Part shown: positions 23,578 through 32,195 of the stretch, piece after piece
Layout of the letters: each line of letters starts with the position of its first letter
Numbering within the stretch: position 1 is the stretch's first letter
From: an uncultured Bacteroidales bacterium
Lineage (GTDB): Bacteria; Bacteroidota; Bacteroidia; Bacteroidales; Bacteroidaceae
Length of the DNA stretch: 64,000 bases
Direction of reading: 5' to 3'
Assembly (NCBI GenBank): GCA_902779315.1
Contig: CACZBC010000002.1
Coordinates: forward strand, 1-64,000
The notes under the pieces: model-generated
Seen by the model: only the letters and a program-made list of their open reading frames with translations
Databases searched by the model: none
Told to the model about the DNA's origin: nothing
Program-made: the position numbers and the translations under genes

Positions 23578-24161
23578 GAAAGATCATTATCGTTTCAGCT
23601 CCAAGCGGTTCAGGGAAGAGCACAATCGTGAATTTCCTGATGAAGGAGCATCCTGAGTTCAGGCTCGCTTTCAGCGTAAGCGCCACCAGCAGGCCTCCGC
23701 GAGGGCAGGAACAGGATGGTGTGGACTACTATTTCCTTACGCCAGAAGAGTTCCGCAGCCATATAGAGCAGGACGATTTCCTCGAGTATGAGGAGGTCTA
23801 CGAAGGCCGTTTCTACGGAACCCTCAAGTCGCAAGTGGATGAGAAACTGGCTGCGGGCTGGAATGTGGTGTTCGATGTTGACGTCAAAGGTGGCATAAAT
23901 ATAAAGAAGTATTACGGAGATGATGCCTTGAGCGTCTTCATTCAGCCACCATCGATCGAGGCGCTTCGAGAGCGTTTGATACGCAGAAATACCGATGAAA
24001 TGGCCCAAATTGAACAAAGATTGGCTAAGGCGGAGTACGAAATGACGTTCGCTCCTCAGTTCGATCGCATCCTTGTCAACGACGACCTCGAGGTTGCAAA
24101 ACAGGAGGCAGTTGACCTGCTTAACGAATTCCTGCAAGGTAGTTCGCAAACGTCGCACTAG
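23166..24161 (+). CDS. gmk: In-frame fusion of a DUF559 endonuclease with guanylate kinase
   Basis: A single open frame of 331 codons from the ATG at 23166 (it is open back to 23100 inside yicC). Residues 1-125 are a DUF559/Vsr-like nuclease: NPTEAESILW, FRRQHIIGDYIADFVC and LIIEVDGGYH. Residues 126-137 (FTPPLEGQGEA) are read from the terminal repeat. Residues 138-331 are a complete guanylate kinase: IIIVSAPSGSGKST P-loop, TSRPPRGQEQDGVDYYF, and the VFDVDVKGG motif. The native gmk ATG is gone. Gmk could be made as the fusion, from an in-frame TTG at 23556, or by processing. Gmk (GMP to GDP) is normally essential. The stop lies in a 22-bp repeat. Confidence 0.9.
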   Translation: MKRGYETANCLAYNLLRQFSQENRKNPTEAESILWNALRASQCGVRFRRQHIIGDYIADFVCLPRKLIIEVDGGYHNKSVQQVSDARRSEELMQLGFKVIRVTNEEIIDNIDRVMNKINEALRAEPFTPPLEGQGEAGKIIIVSAPSGSGKSTIVNFLMKEHPEFRLAFSVSATSRPPRGQEQDGVDYYFLTPEEFRSHIEQDDFLEYEEVYEGRFYGTLKSQVDEKLAAGWNVVFDVDVKGGINIKKYYGDDALSVFIQPPSIEALRERLIRRNTDEMAQIEQRLAKAEYEMTFAPQFDRILVNDDLEVAKQEAVDLLNEFLQGSSQTSH

Positions 24162-24254
24162 TAAATCGTAAACTTCACACTAGTAAATTGCAAACGTAAC
24201 ACTATACAATCGCAATCGTAACACTATGCGTTTGCCATCATAACACGCCACATT
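24145..24254 (+). repeat. 22-bp repeat cluster 3 (five units)
   Basis: Five abutting 22-bp units at 24145, 24167, 24189, 24211 and 24233. The first (starting CGCAAACGTCGCACTAG) contains the gmk stop codon TAG at 24159-24161. The last unit ends ACACGCCACATT, an ending shared in part with clusters 4 and 7. Confidence 0.92.
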
Positions 24255-24269
24255 TTCACTTTACCCTAA

Positions 24270-24860
24270 ATGACAAATTCAGAGCGACTTGTAACGGGCA
24301 TATACGGGGGCAGTTTCAACCCCATCCACGAAGGGCATCTTTCCCTGGCGAAGGCTTTGGCGGAGAGCGGTCTTGTCGATGAAATGTGGCTTTTAGTCTC
24401 GCCTCAGAACCCGTTCAAGGTGGATGCGAACCTCCTTGATGACGAGGAAAGATTGCATCTGGCCCGTCTTGCTGTTGCCGATGTGGCTGATGTGGAGGTT
24501 TGCGACAGAGAGTTCTCCCTGCCCAGACCTTCCTATATGTATAATACTCTGAAAGCCTTGAGCAAGGAACATCCCGACCGTGAATTCGTGCTTGTCATAG
24601 GTGCGGACAATTGGGAGCGCTTCCCTGATTGGTATCGCAGCAAGTCAATCCTCTCCAAATATCGCGTCATCATCTATCCCCGACCTGGTTACGAGCTGCA
24701 GAAAGTGCCTCGCAAAGTGACCATAGCCGATACGCCTCTGATAGATATCAGCAGTACTGAGATACGAAACAGCATAGCAAATGACCCCGATTATGACGGC
24801 AAAGGCCTTCCTGCTGCCGTTTGGGACGAAATAAAAGCCAAAGGTTTGTATTTTTCATAA
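24270..24860 (+). CDS. nadD: Nicotinate-nucleotide adenylyltransferase
   Basis: A 196-residue nucleotidyltransferase of NAD synthesis. The N-terminal IYGGSFNPIHEGHLSLA carries the HxGH-type catalytic motif, and the C-terminal ISSTEIRNSIAND is the ISSTxIR motif. The middle FVLVIGADNWERFPDWYR is typical of NadD. It is the third gene of yicC-gmk-nadD, separated from gmk by the repeat cluster. Confidence 0.96.
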   Translation: MTNSERLVTGIYGGSFNPIHEGHLSLAKALAESGLVDEMWLLVSPQNPFKVDANLLDDEERLHLARLAVADVADVEVCDREFSLPRPSYMYNTLKALSKEHPDREFVLVIGADNWERFPDWYRSKSILSKYRVIIYPRPGYELQKVPRKVTIADTPLIDISSTEIRNSIANDPDYDGKGLPAAVWDEIKAKGLYFS

Positions 24861-24868
24861 AAAGCACT

Positions 24869-24876
24869 TACCTTTG
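24869..24876 (+). promoter_or_regulatory. -7 element of the PCMD-protein gene
   Basis: TACCTTTG followed by GCAGCGAC; the ATG at 24896 lies 19 bases further. Confidence 0.75.
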
Positions 24877-24895
24877 CAGCGACAAACGAAAGAAA

Positions 24896-25846
24896 ATGAA
24901 ACGGAACAAAGTATTATTCGCCATATTCTGCAGCTTGCTCTCAGTCAGCATGTCTGCACAGGAAGAACTGGTCAAGTTCGGTAACTTCGACTCGTGGATT
25001 ACGCGCACCATCAAGGAGAGTGTGCTCGTCGGAGGCAAGACCCAAACACTCTATGAGGTAGGTCCCAAAGGCACTTTCGACGGTGCTCGTGCCTACACAA
25101 ATCAGGGTGGCTCGCCTTGGGCAAACAGTAACGTCTATGCGAAAGTGGCGGGAGTCGTCAAGACGAACGTCAGTGTCTATCCGGACAAGCATCAGGGCGG
25201 CCAATGTGCTAAGCTTTCGACTCACATCGTTAGCGCAAAAGCCATTGGCGTCATCAACATCAGTGTCCTCGCAACTGGCAGCATGTTCCTTGGTACCCTC
25301 CTGGAGCCGATTACCAGTTCGAGCAACCCCATGAGCAAGATGAGCCTTGGCATTCCTTTCACCAAAAAGCCAAAAGCCGTGAAGTTCGACTACAAATTCA
25401 ATTCGCCAGGCACAGAACGCATTCGCGAAACAGGCTTCAGCAAACGTCAGAAGGTTGCCGGAAAGGACATGGGACAAGTGACTTGTCTGCTGCAGAAACG
25501 TTGGGAAGATGCAGACGGAAACATCCACGCCCTCCGAGTTGGCACCATGCGTCATATGTTCAGCCAGAATACAGATTGGAAGGAGGGACAGTCCTTCACC
25601 ATCCATTATGGTGACATTACGGGCGAGAGCTTCTACAGGAGTTGGATGGGCCTGATTGGCGGCAGCGAGAGCTTCTATGCGCTCAACAGTAAGGGAAAGA
25701 ATGTGCCTATCAAGGAAGAAGGTTGGGCAGACCCCAACGAAACGCCCACTCATATTGTTCTGAAGTTCGACAGCAGTCATGGTGGCGCGTATGTGGGCAC
25801 CATCGGCAATACGCTTTGGATAGATAACGTGAAGCTTGTTTATTGA
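24896..25846 (+). CDS. Exported PCMD-type protein (putative carbohydrate metabolism domain)
   Basis: The ATG at 24896 gives a signal peptide (MKRNKVLFAIFCSLLSVSMSA); the open frame upstream overlaps nadD and the promoter. The 316-residue protein is mainly beta. The pattern FGNFDSWITR, then a long central part with KPKAVKFDYKFNSPG and the ending GNTLWIDNVKLVY, matches the Bacteroidales family annotated as putative carbohydrate metabolism domain, a jelly-roll fold that ends in an IDNVKL strand. The substrate is unknown. The stop overlaps the nspC start by one base (TGATG). Confidence 0.7.
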   Translation: MKRNKVLFAIFCSLLSVSMSAQEELVKFGNFDSWITRTIKESVLVGGKTQTLYEVGPKGTFDGARAYTNQGGSPWANSNVYAKVAGVVKTNVSVYPDKHQGGQCAKLSTHIVSAKAIGVINISVLATGSMFLGTLLEPITSSSNPMSKMSLGIPFTKKPKAVKFDYKFNSPGTERIRETGFSKRQKVAGKDMGQVTCLLQKRWEDADGNIHALRVGTMRHMFSQNTDWKEGQSFTIHYGDITGESFYRSWMGLIGGSESFYALNSKGKNVPIKEEGWADPNETPTHIVLKFDSSHGGAYVGTIGNTLWIDNVKLVY

Positions 25847-26994
25847 TGCGCCCATACTATCTTCTTCAGGAAAGCTTGCTTCGACGCAATTTGCAACTCA
25901 TCAAGCGTGTGGCAGACGAAGCGGATGTGGAGATAATCCTCGCTTTCAAGGCTTTTGCTTTATGGCGGACATTTCCCATTTTCCGCGATTTCATCGGTCA
26001 TACTACGGCAAGTAGTCTTTGCGAAGCCCGTCTTTCGCTGGAAGAGTTTGGGTCCCTTGCCCACACTTATAGCCCTGCGTACGAGGATGAGGAGTTCGAC
26101 GAGATACTCCGTTGCAGCGGTCACGTCACCTTCAATTCCCTTTCGCAATACGTGCGTTTTGTTCCCAAAATGGCCCATTTCATCGAGCATTTCGTGTCTT
26201 ATGGCCTTCGTGTCAACCCAGAATATAGCGAGATAGAGACAGAGCTCTACAACCCTTGTGCACCTGGCAGCAGGTTTGGCGTGCTTGCAGAACAGTTGCC
26301 AGAACAGCTCCCTGCAGGCATAGAAGGTTTCCATTGCCATTGCCATTGCGAAAGTCCTGCTTCTGCATTGGAGCACACACTTGAGCATCTTGAAGCGAAA
26401 TTCTCCCGTTGGTTCCCGCAACTCAAGTGGCTGAATCTTGGTGGCGGACATTTGATGACGCGCAAAGACTATGATGTGGAACACCTTATTAATATATTAA
26501 AGGGTCTGCACGAACGTTATCCGCATCTCCACATCATCCTGGAACCCGGTAGTGCCTTTGCTTGGCAGACAGGCCCATTAGTGGCCGAAGTGGTCGATAT
26601 CGTCGAGAATCATGGCATCCAGACAGCCATCTTGAATGTTTCCTTCACTTGTCACATGCCCGATTGCCTGGAGATGCCTTATCAGCCGGAAGTCCGTGGT
26701 GCTGAGAGTCTTCCTTTCGAAGCGGCTTCCTGGCCTGATGCGAAGGCTCAGAACATCTACCGACTGGGGGGCAACAGTTGCCTGAGTGGCGACTATATGG
26801 GCAGTTGGCGATTCCCTAAGCCACTCGAAGTGGGGCAGGAAATCATCTTCGAGGACATGATTCACTACACGACGGTCAAGACCACGATGTTCAACGGCAT
26901 CATGCACCCCTCGATTGTTCTGGAGCACGAGGACGGCACTCGCGAAACCCTACGCACCTACACTTACGAGGACTATAGGGACCGTATGGATTAG
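25846..26994 (+). CDS. nspC: Carboxynorspermidine/carboxyspermidine decarboxylase
   Basis: The ATG at 25846 is preferred over an in-frame TTG one codon earlier. The 382-residue PLP enzyme has the fold-III alanine-racemase-type barrel: the PLP lysine in ILAFKAFALW (about residue 35), the phosphate-binding LNLGGGHLMT and EPGSAFAWQTG. The C-terminal LGGNSCLSGDYMG holds the catalytic Cys and Asp motif. It makes spermidine or norspermidine from the carboxy precursor. The matching dehydrogenase is in this window at 61106-62338, 35 kb away, so the two-step pathway is split. Confidence 0.94.
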   Translation: MRPYYLLQESLLRRNLQLIKRVADEADVEIILAFKAFALWRTFPIFRDFIGHTTASSLCEARLSLEEFGSLAHTYSPAYEDEEFDEILRCSGHVTFNSLSQYVRFVPKMAHFIEHFVSYGLRVNPEYSEIETELYNPCAPGSRFGVLAEQLPEQLPAGIEGFHCHCHCESPASALEHTLEHLEAKFSRWFPQLKWLNLGGGHLMTRKDYDVEHLINILKGLHERYPHLHIILEPGSAFAWQTGPLVAEVVDIVENHGIQTAILNVSFTCHMPDCLEMPYQPEVRGAESLPFEAASWPDAKAQNIYRLGGNSCLSGDYMGSWRFPKPLEVGQEIIFEDMIHYTTVKTTMFNGIMHPSIVLEHEDGTRETLRTYTYEDYRDRMD

Positions 26995-27003
26995 CTTTAG
27001 GCA

Positions 27004-27027
27004 TTTTCCCCTATCGTTTAGGGAAAA
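27004..27027 (+). terminator. Hairpin after nspC
   Basis: TTTTCCC and GGGAAAA arms, extended by CTA/TTAG inside with one bulge, 10 bases after the nspC stop. The T-rich tail is imperfect. Confidence 0.55.
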
Positions 27028-27055
27028 CCCTTCCTTTTCTTGTCGTTTTATGCCT

Positions 27056-27063
27056 TACCTTTG
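27056..27063 (+). promoter_or_regulatory. -7 element of the frameshifted Ser/Gly-rich gene
   Basis: TACCTTTG followed by GCACTGTG; the ATG at 27110 follows after 46 bases. Confidence 0.7.
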
Positions 27064-27109
27064 CACTGTGAATCAGAAACAAGAGTGCAAACAATAAAAC
27101 AATACTACT

Positions 27110-28127
27110 ATGAAAAAGCTAGTTCTTTCCCTGATGATGATGGCAGCCTGGATGGGTGTCAGCGCAATGAGTTTCGAGCGTGCTCAGGCAGAGGCTCTCT
27201 ACCTGACGGACAAGATGGTACGAGATCAACCTCGACTATTTCCTGAGGATTGATTCTCCTTCCGACCTTTATGGCAGCTACTATACCTATCGTCTGTACG
27301 ACCTTCGCTGCATTCTGCACGACTGGCAGTACAGCCTTCTGACGGCAGCCGACTACTTCCTGCGTCCTATTCTGTGGCGTGCTGGCGGTTGGTACTTCCC
27401 CATCTACAGCTATTACAATCGCGGTTATTTCTACTACAGCCGTCCCAGCGTTTGGGTAACCTATTATGGTGGTCACGGTCGTAGCTACTATCGCGACGGC
27501 TTCTATGGCAACCGTCGTCCGATCTGGAACGGAGGTCTGAGAGGTCACGACATGCATCGTCCGGCTGTAGTACATTCAGGAAGTCGTGGTGGAGGACGTC
27601 GCATCAGCGGCAATGGTTACCATATCGATTTGGATAATCATCGTTCCGATGGTCGCAGCGGCAATCACAGCGGAGTCGGTCACAACGGCAATGGTCGTCC
27701 TGATGGCGGCAATCGCAGTGGTGGCATGAACCAAGGCAGTCACGACAACATGAATCATGGCAACACGAGTCGTGGTAGCGTGAATCGCGGCAACTCCTTC
27801 GATAGCAGCAGTTCTCGCATGAGCGGCAGCATGAGTCGTGGCAGTTCTTCCAGCTATGGAGGCTCTTCTCGCGGCAGTAGCATGAGTAGCAGTCGCAGCA
27901 GTTCTCCCAGTTATGGAGGTTCTTCTCGTGGCAGCAGCATGAGTAGCAGTCGCAGTAGTTCACCTAGCTACGGAGGCTCTTCTCGCGGCAGCAGCATTGG
28001 CATGAGCCGTGGCAGTTCTTCCAGCTACGGAGGCTCTTCCCGCGGTAGCAGCATGGGTATGAGTCGTGGCGGCAGCATGGGTGGCAGCCGTGGCGGTGGC
28101 GGCAGCAGCCGTGGTGGTCGCAGATAA
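27110..28127 (+). pseudogene. Secreted Ser/Gly-rich repeat protein, frameshifted near its N-terminus
   Basis: The ATG at 27110 starts a normal signal peptide (MKKLVLSLMMMAAWMGVSA) and the family segment SFERAQAEALYLTDKM. The frame then shifts and stops at about 27253. The expected continuation YEINLDYFLRIDSPSDLYGS resumes at once in another frame (from about 27221) and stays open to 28127. Relatives have roughly a dozen more residues between DKM and YEINLDYF, so a small deletion of a length not divisible by three fits best. The rest has aromatic-rich RPIWNGGLRG segments and from about 27800 a tandem SSRGSSMSSSRSSSPSYGG repeat. It could also be a sequencing error; the intact tail argues for recent damage. 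Confidence 0.75.
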
Positions 28128-28143
28128 TGAATGTTCAAAAGTT

Positions 28144-28173
28144 AACGTGGAGTGTTGGAAAATGCTCCACGTT
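28144..28173 (+). terminator. Hairpin behind the Ser/Gly-rich gene
   Basis: A perfect 9-bp stem (AACGTGGAG with CTCCACGTT) around a 12-base loop, 16 bases after the stop. Only a weak T tract follows. Confidence 0.55.
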
Positions 28174-28178
28174 ATGTT

Positions 28179-28244
28179 TGTAAACGTCACACTAGTAAAA
28201 CGCAAACGTCACACTATACGATTGCAAACGAAGCACGCGACATT
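28179..28244 (+). repeat. 22-bp repeat cluster 4 (three units)
   Basis: Three abutting units at 28179, 28201 and 28223, close to the consensus (CGCAAACGTCACACTATACG). The last ends in CACGCGACATT. It lies between two convergent genes. Confidence 0.92.
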
Positions 28245-28285
28245 TTGGGATGCCGCGTGCCTTATTTTTTATGATGTAGTTCTGC

Positions 28286-29929
28286 TTACTTATTGCAACC
28301 TGGGCACCAGGGCTTGAGTTGCTTGAAGAAGTCGTTACCCTTGTCGTCCACGAGGATGAAAGCGGGGAAGTCCTCTACGGTAATCTTCCAGATGGCTTCC
28401 ATGCCGAGTTCGGGATACTCCACACATTCGATGCTCTTGATGCTGCTTTGAGAGAGAACTGCAGCCACACCGCCGATGGTGCCTAGATAGAAGCCGCCAT
28501 GCTTCTTGCACGCATCTGTGACTTGTTGACTGCGATTGCCCTTTGCTATCATCACGAGGCTGCCGCCATTTGCTTGGAACTCATCAACATAGGGGTCCAT
28601 ACGGCCTGCTGTGGTGGGGCCCATTGAGCCGCAAGGATAGCCGGCAGGTGTCTTGGCAGGACCAGCATAAAGCACGGGATGGTCCTTGAAGTACTGAGGC
28701 ATTCCTTCGCCTGCATCCAGGCGCGCTTTGAGTTTTGCATGAGCGATATCACGAGCCACGATAATCGTGCCGCGAAGGTTGACGCGTGTCGAGACGGGGT
28801 ACTTGCTAAGTTCGGCCCTGACAGCATCAATGCCTTTGTCGAGGTCGATGTCGATTCCCTTGCCGCCTTCGCCAGGAAGACGCAGTTCTTCTGGAATGAG
28901 TTCGCCTGGGCAGTCGTCCATCTTCTCCAGCCAGATGCCGTCGCGATTAATCTTCGCCTTGATATTGCGGTCTGCGGAGCAGCTCACGCCCATGCCGATG
29001 GGACAGCTTGCTCCATGGCGAGGCAAACGGATGACGCGAATGTCGTGAGCCAAGTACTTGCCGCCGAATTGTGCACCAAGGCCAATCTTGTGTGCTTCTT
29101 CAAGGAGTTTCTGCTCCAGGTCGATATCGCGGAAAGCACGTCCCGTCTCATCACCCGTAGTGGGCAGGGAGTCGTAGTATTTGATGCTGGCCAACTTGAC
29201 CGTCAGCAGGTTCTTTTCTGCCGATGTGCCACCAATGACGAAGGCAATGTGGTAAGGCGGACAGGCAGCCGTGCCGAGGTGCTTCATCTCCTCAACGAGG
29301 AAAGGCAGCAGAGTGCCCTCGTTCTGGATGGTAGCCTTTGTCATGGGGTAGAAATAGGTCTTGTTGGCAGAACCGCCACCCTTTGCCACCATTACGAAAC
29401 GGTATTCTGCGCCTTCGCAAGCCTCGATGTCAATCTGAGCGGGCAGGTTGCACCTCGTGTTCACCTCGTCGTACATATTGAGGGGTGCGTTCTGGGAATA
29501 GCGCAGATTGTCCTGCGTGAACGTGTTGAAGACGCCACGGGAAAGGGCTTCCTCGTCCTCGAAGCCTGTCCAGACTTGCTGTCCCTTCTCGCCATGAATG
29601 ATGGCAGTACCGGTATCCTGGCAGAAGGGAAGGATGCCTTTGCAAGCCGTCTCGGCATTACGCAGGAACTGGAGTGCGACATACTTGTCGTTCTCGCTGG
29701 CATCGGGGTCTTTCAGGATTTGTGCAACCTGCAGGTTGTGTTCGCGGCGCAACATGAATTCCACATCGTGGAAAGCCTGCTGAGCCAGCAAAGTCAGGGC
29801 TTCAGGAGAGACTTTGACAATCTCCTTGCCTTCGAACTCACTGACGCTGACGCCTTCCTTCGTGAGGAGGCGGTACTCGGTCTTGTCCTCGCCCATCTGG
29901 AACATTGGGGCATACTTGAATTCAGCCAT
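28286..29929 (-). CDS. Class I fumarate hydratase (4Fe-4S)
   Basis: A 547-residue iron-sulfur fumarase in the single-chain form (alpha and beta parts fused). Cluster Cys candidates are in [10 protein letters not shown] (about residue 102), AACPPYH and SCSADRN. The C-terminal beta part has [25 protein letters not shown] and [20 protein letters not shown]. It interconverts fumarate and malate; in anaerobic Bacteroidales this serves the reductive branch to succinate. It has its own promoter with a leader of about 130 bases. A C-rich hairpin arm lies directly before the start codon in that leader. Confidence 0.96.
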   Translation of the reverse strand: MAEFKYAPMFQMGEDKTEYRLLTKEGVSVSEFEGKEIVKVSPEALTLLAQQAFHDVEFMLRREHNLQVAQILKDPDASENDKYVALQFLRNAETACKGILPFCQDTGTAIIHGEKGQQVWTGFEDEEALSRGVFNTFTQDNLRYSQNAPLNMYDEVNTRCNLPAQIDIEACEGAEYRFVMVAKGGGSANKTYFYPMTKATIQNEGTLLPFLVEEMKHLGTAACPPYHIAFVIGGTSAEKNLLTVKLASIKYYDSLPTTGDETGRAFRDIDLEQKLLEEAHKIGLGAQFGGKYLAHDIRVIRLPRHGASCPIGMGVSCSADRNIKAKINRDGIWLEKMDDCPGELIPEELRLPGEGGKGIDIDLDKGIDAVRAELSKYPVSTRVNLRGTIIVARDIAHAKLKARLDAGEGMPQYFKDHPVLYAGPAKTPAGYPCGSMGPTTAGRMDPYVDEFQANGGSLVMIAKGNRSQQVTDACKKHGGFYLGTIGGVAAVLSQSSIKSIECVEYPELGMEAIWKITVEDFPAFILVDDKGNDFFKQLKPWCPGCNK

Positions 29930-29933
29930 AGGT

Positions 29934-29969
29934 GGACCCTCTCCCTAACCCTCGCCCCAGAGCGAGGGA
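29934..29969. repeat. C-rich hairpin arm before the fumarase start
   Basis: ACCCTCTCCCTAACCCTCGC and the inverted GCGAGGG form an arm of the same build as the ends of the DUF559 and cca insertions. A clear partner arm was not found; CTGC...GCAG at about 29971-29993 is only a short hairpin. Confidence 0.5.
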
Positions 29970-30063
29970 ACTGCTTTGCAGGGTCTTGGGCAGTTGTATT
30001 ATATATTCCTTTTTAACTATTTACGAATCCTTCTAAGCCTCTCCTAGGGGCGGCTTTCGTCTG

Positions 30064-30071
30064 CAAAGATA
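30064..30071 (-). promoter_or_regulatory. -7 element of the fumarase gene
   Basis: TATCTTTG on the minus strand, followed by GCAGACG. The leader to the start at 29929 is about 130 bases. Confidence 0.65.
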
Positions 30072-30863
30072 AAGTTTTTTCTTTACAACACCAAACTTTG
30101 CACCAATATTAACGCAAATAGAAAGCGAAAACGCACAGTTCCTTGTCGCTCAAGGTTGTTGTGGAGGTTGTAGAGAAGATCAAGTTAAAATTCAAGGAAT
30201 TTTAATTTCTTGTTTTTAGCCCCGTAGAGCGCTTCTTTTTGCCTCGGAGGTAGAAATACACACCAGAGGGATTTTAAGCGATTCTGGGGCAAAATAGAGG
30301 GGTTCTGCGGGGTGCCTGATTTCCCTAATGGGTTTGTCTTCTTTTAGAGGCCTTGGAGAAGAAGAGTAAAGAATGTCTCAGTTGTCTCAATTGTCTCAGT
30401 TAGAAAAAAGGTACCTTCCACATCGGAAATCTCTCTTATATTACTTATAACTTATTAATAATTAATTAATTATAATATATATTATATATAAGAGAGGGAT
30501 GTAGATACCACTTAAAAAATAACTGAGACAACTGAGACTGAGACACTGAACAGTATATCAAACTATTTAACTTTCTAAAAAGCAAAGAGTTACAGCATCC
30601 TTGGCTGTGCCTTCTGTCTCAAAGAAGGTGCAATTTTCTGCAAAATTACCCTCTAAAAAGCCTCAAAAAGCATGCTTGAGACGCCTGTTTGGGGTGGATT
30701 TTCATGCTTTTTCTGTTCACTTGACGGAATTATTGTTCTCGTAAAATGACAACAAAACCCATGATTTTGCAGTCACAAGGGGGCATTTGAGACCCTTCGG
30801 CTGCAGTTTTTGCGCATACAGTTCGTCTTTTCGAGGCTATTGTGCGACCGAGGTGAGACCGTA
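30072..30863. other. Gene-free stretch of about 790 bases around word array C
   Basis: No open frame with family features on either strand. It holds word array C (30375-30549). On the right, 30600-30830, are scattered copies of GAGAC/GTCTC words and a CATGC pair (AAAGCATGCTTGAG and TTCATGCTTTTT) that look like decayed repeats. The A/T-rich left part near 30180-30220 shows nothing definite. Confidence 0.5.
30375..30549. repeat. Mirrored word array C
   Basis: The left arm (30375-30401) has three copies of GTCTCAGTT/GTCTCAATT; the right arm (30521-30549) has the inverted words. A second inner pair (GGTACC...ATCTCTCTTATAT against ATATAAGAGAGGGAT...ATACC) and an AT-only centre at about 30444-30490 make the whole an imperfect 175-bp palindrome. 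Confidence 0.82.
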
Positions 30864-32195
30864 TCAGTCTTGGTCTCCTTCGTATTTTTCAAACAGGAAG
30901 TCGTTGTAGGGATACTTTTGCACGTGCAGTTCCCTTACCTTATTATATAATACCTGCTTCAGGGTGTCGATGTTCGTACGCTCTTGGGCAGAAATGAAGA
31001 GACATTGGCCTCCAAGTCGCGAAATCCAGGAGTGAATCAGTTCGTCGAGCGAGACGTTTCGACTGGTGGCAGGCGTCAAATCGTCGGCATCCTTCTCTTC
31101 CCAGGTGTAGGCATCTATCTTGTTGAAGACAATCATCTGGGGTTTCTCGCTGCAACCCAGGTCGGCAAGCGTCTTGTCAACAACCTTTATCTGGTCCTCG
31201 AAATCGGGGTGGCTGATGTCCACAATATGTAACAGCAGGTCTGCCTCTCGAACCTCGTCGAGCGTGCTCTTGAAGGAGTCTACGAGGTCTGTGGGCAGTT
31301 TGCGGATGAAACCGACTGTATCGCTGAGCAGGAAGGGCAGATTGTCGACGATGACCTTGCGAACGGTCGTGTCGAGGGTGGCGAAGAGTTTGTTCTCAGC
31401 AAACACCTCACTCTTGGAGAGCAGGTTCATGAGGGTGCTCTTGCCAACATTGGTATAGCCCACAAGTGCCACACGAATCATGCGGCCGCGATTGCCTCGC
31501 TGAGTGGTCTTCTGCTTGTCGATTTCCGCCAGGCGCTGTTTGAGCAGGCTCATGCGGTTGAGGATGATACGACGGTCCATTTCGAGCTGCGTCTCACCAG
31601 GTCCTCTCAGTCCTACCGAGCCTTTGCCGCCACCACTGCCAGAGCCGCCGCCTTGTCGCTCCAAGTGTGTCCAGAGCCTTTGCAGTCGCGGCAACATGTA
31701 GCGGTATTGTGCCAGCTCGACCTGCGTCTTGGCATTGGCAGTTTGTGCTCGCATGGCAAAGATGTCGAGGATGAGTGTCGTGCGGTCCAATATCTTGACT
31801 TTCAGCTCGTTTTCAATGTTTCGAAGCTGCTTTGCAGAGAGTTCGTCGTCGAAGATGACCATCGATATTTCCCTTTCCGCATCCTCTTCGGCCTGTATGT
31901 AAGCACGGATTTCCTGCAGCTTGCCGATGCCGAGATAGGTGACGCTATTAGGGCCGCCCAGACGTTGGGTGAAGCGGCGTACCGTCTTGGCTCCAGCCGT
32001 TTCGGCAAGGAACTCCAGCTCGTCGAGGTACTCCGTCGTCTTTCGCTCATCCTGATTGGGCGTGATGAGGCCTACCAGCACAGCCGTTTCAGGGGAATCG
32101 TCGACGACATTGTGGTACTTTGTGCTGGTCATGCCTTCCTCGAAGGGCAGAGACGAGCGCGAAGAGTTGTAGTGCTTGCTTCTGGATGTCCTCAT
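30864..32195 (-). CDS. hflX: GTPase HflX
   Basis: A 443-residue ribosome-associated GTPase. The N-terminal HflX domain (residues 35-200) ends in the glycine-rich linker GGGSGSGGGKGSVGLRGPGE. The G domain follows: GYTNVGKST (G1), DTVGFIRKLP (G3) and NKIDAY (G4). HflX splits stalled or stressed 70S ribosomes. The start at 32195 overlaps the stop of the lipoprotein gene by four bases. Another Met 21 codons later (MTSTKYHNVV) is nearer to the usual family start and may be the real one. Confidence 0.94.
   Translation of the reverse strand: MRTSRSKHYNSSRSSLPFEEGMTSTKYHNVVDDSPETAVLVGLITPNQDERKTTEYLDELEFLAETAGAKTVRRFTQRLGGPNSVTYLGIGKLQEIRAYIQAEEDAEREISMVIFDDELSAKQLRNIENELKVKILDRTTLILDIFAMRAQTANAKTQVELAQYRYMLPRLQRLWTHLERQGGGSGSGGGKGSVGLRGPGETQLEMDRRIILNRMSLLKQRLAEIDKQKTTQRGNRGRMIRVALVGYTNVGKSTLMNLLSKSEVFAENKLFATLDTTVRKVIVDNLPFLLSDTVGFIRKLPTDLVDSFKSTLDEVREADLLLHIVDISHPDFEDQIKVVDKTLADLGCSEKPQMIVFNKIDAYTWEEKDADDLTPATSRNVSLDELIHSWISRLGGQCLFISAQERTNIDTLKQVLYNKVRELHVQKYPYNDFLFEKYEGDQD

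Noticed and set aside
24145..24254. CRISPR array suggested by regular 22-bp repeats
   Set aside because: The units abut without spacers, vary in sequence, are short, and no cas gene is present in the window.
27552..28127. A separate short Ser/Gly-rich gene starting at 27552
   Set aside because: The frame is open and family-like upstream back to about 27221, so this is the tail of the frameshifted gene, not an independent one.
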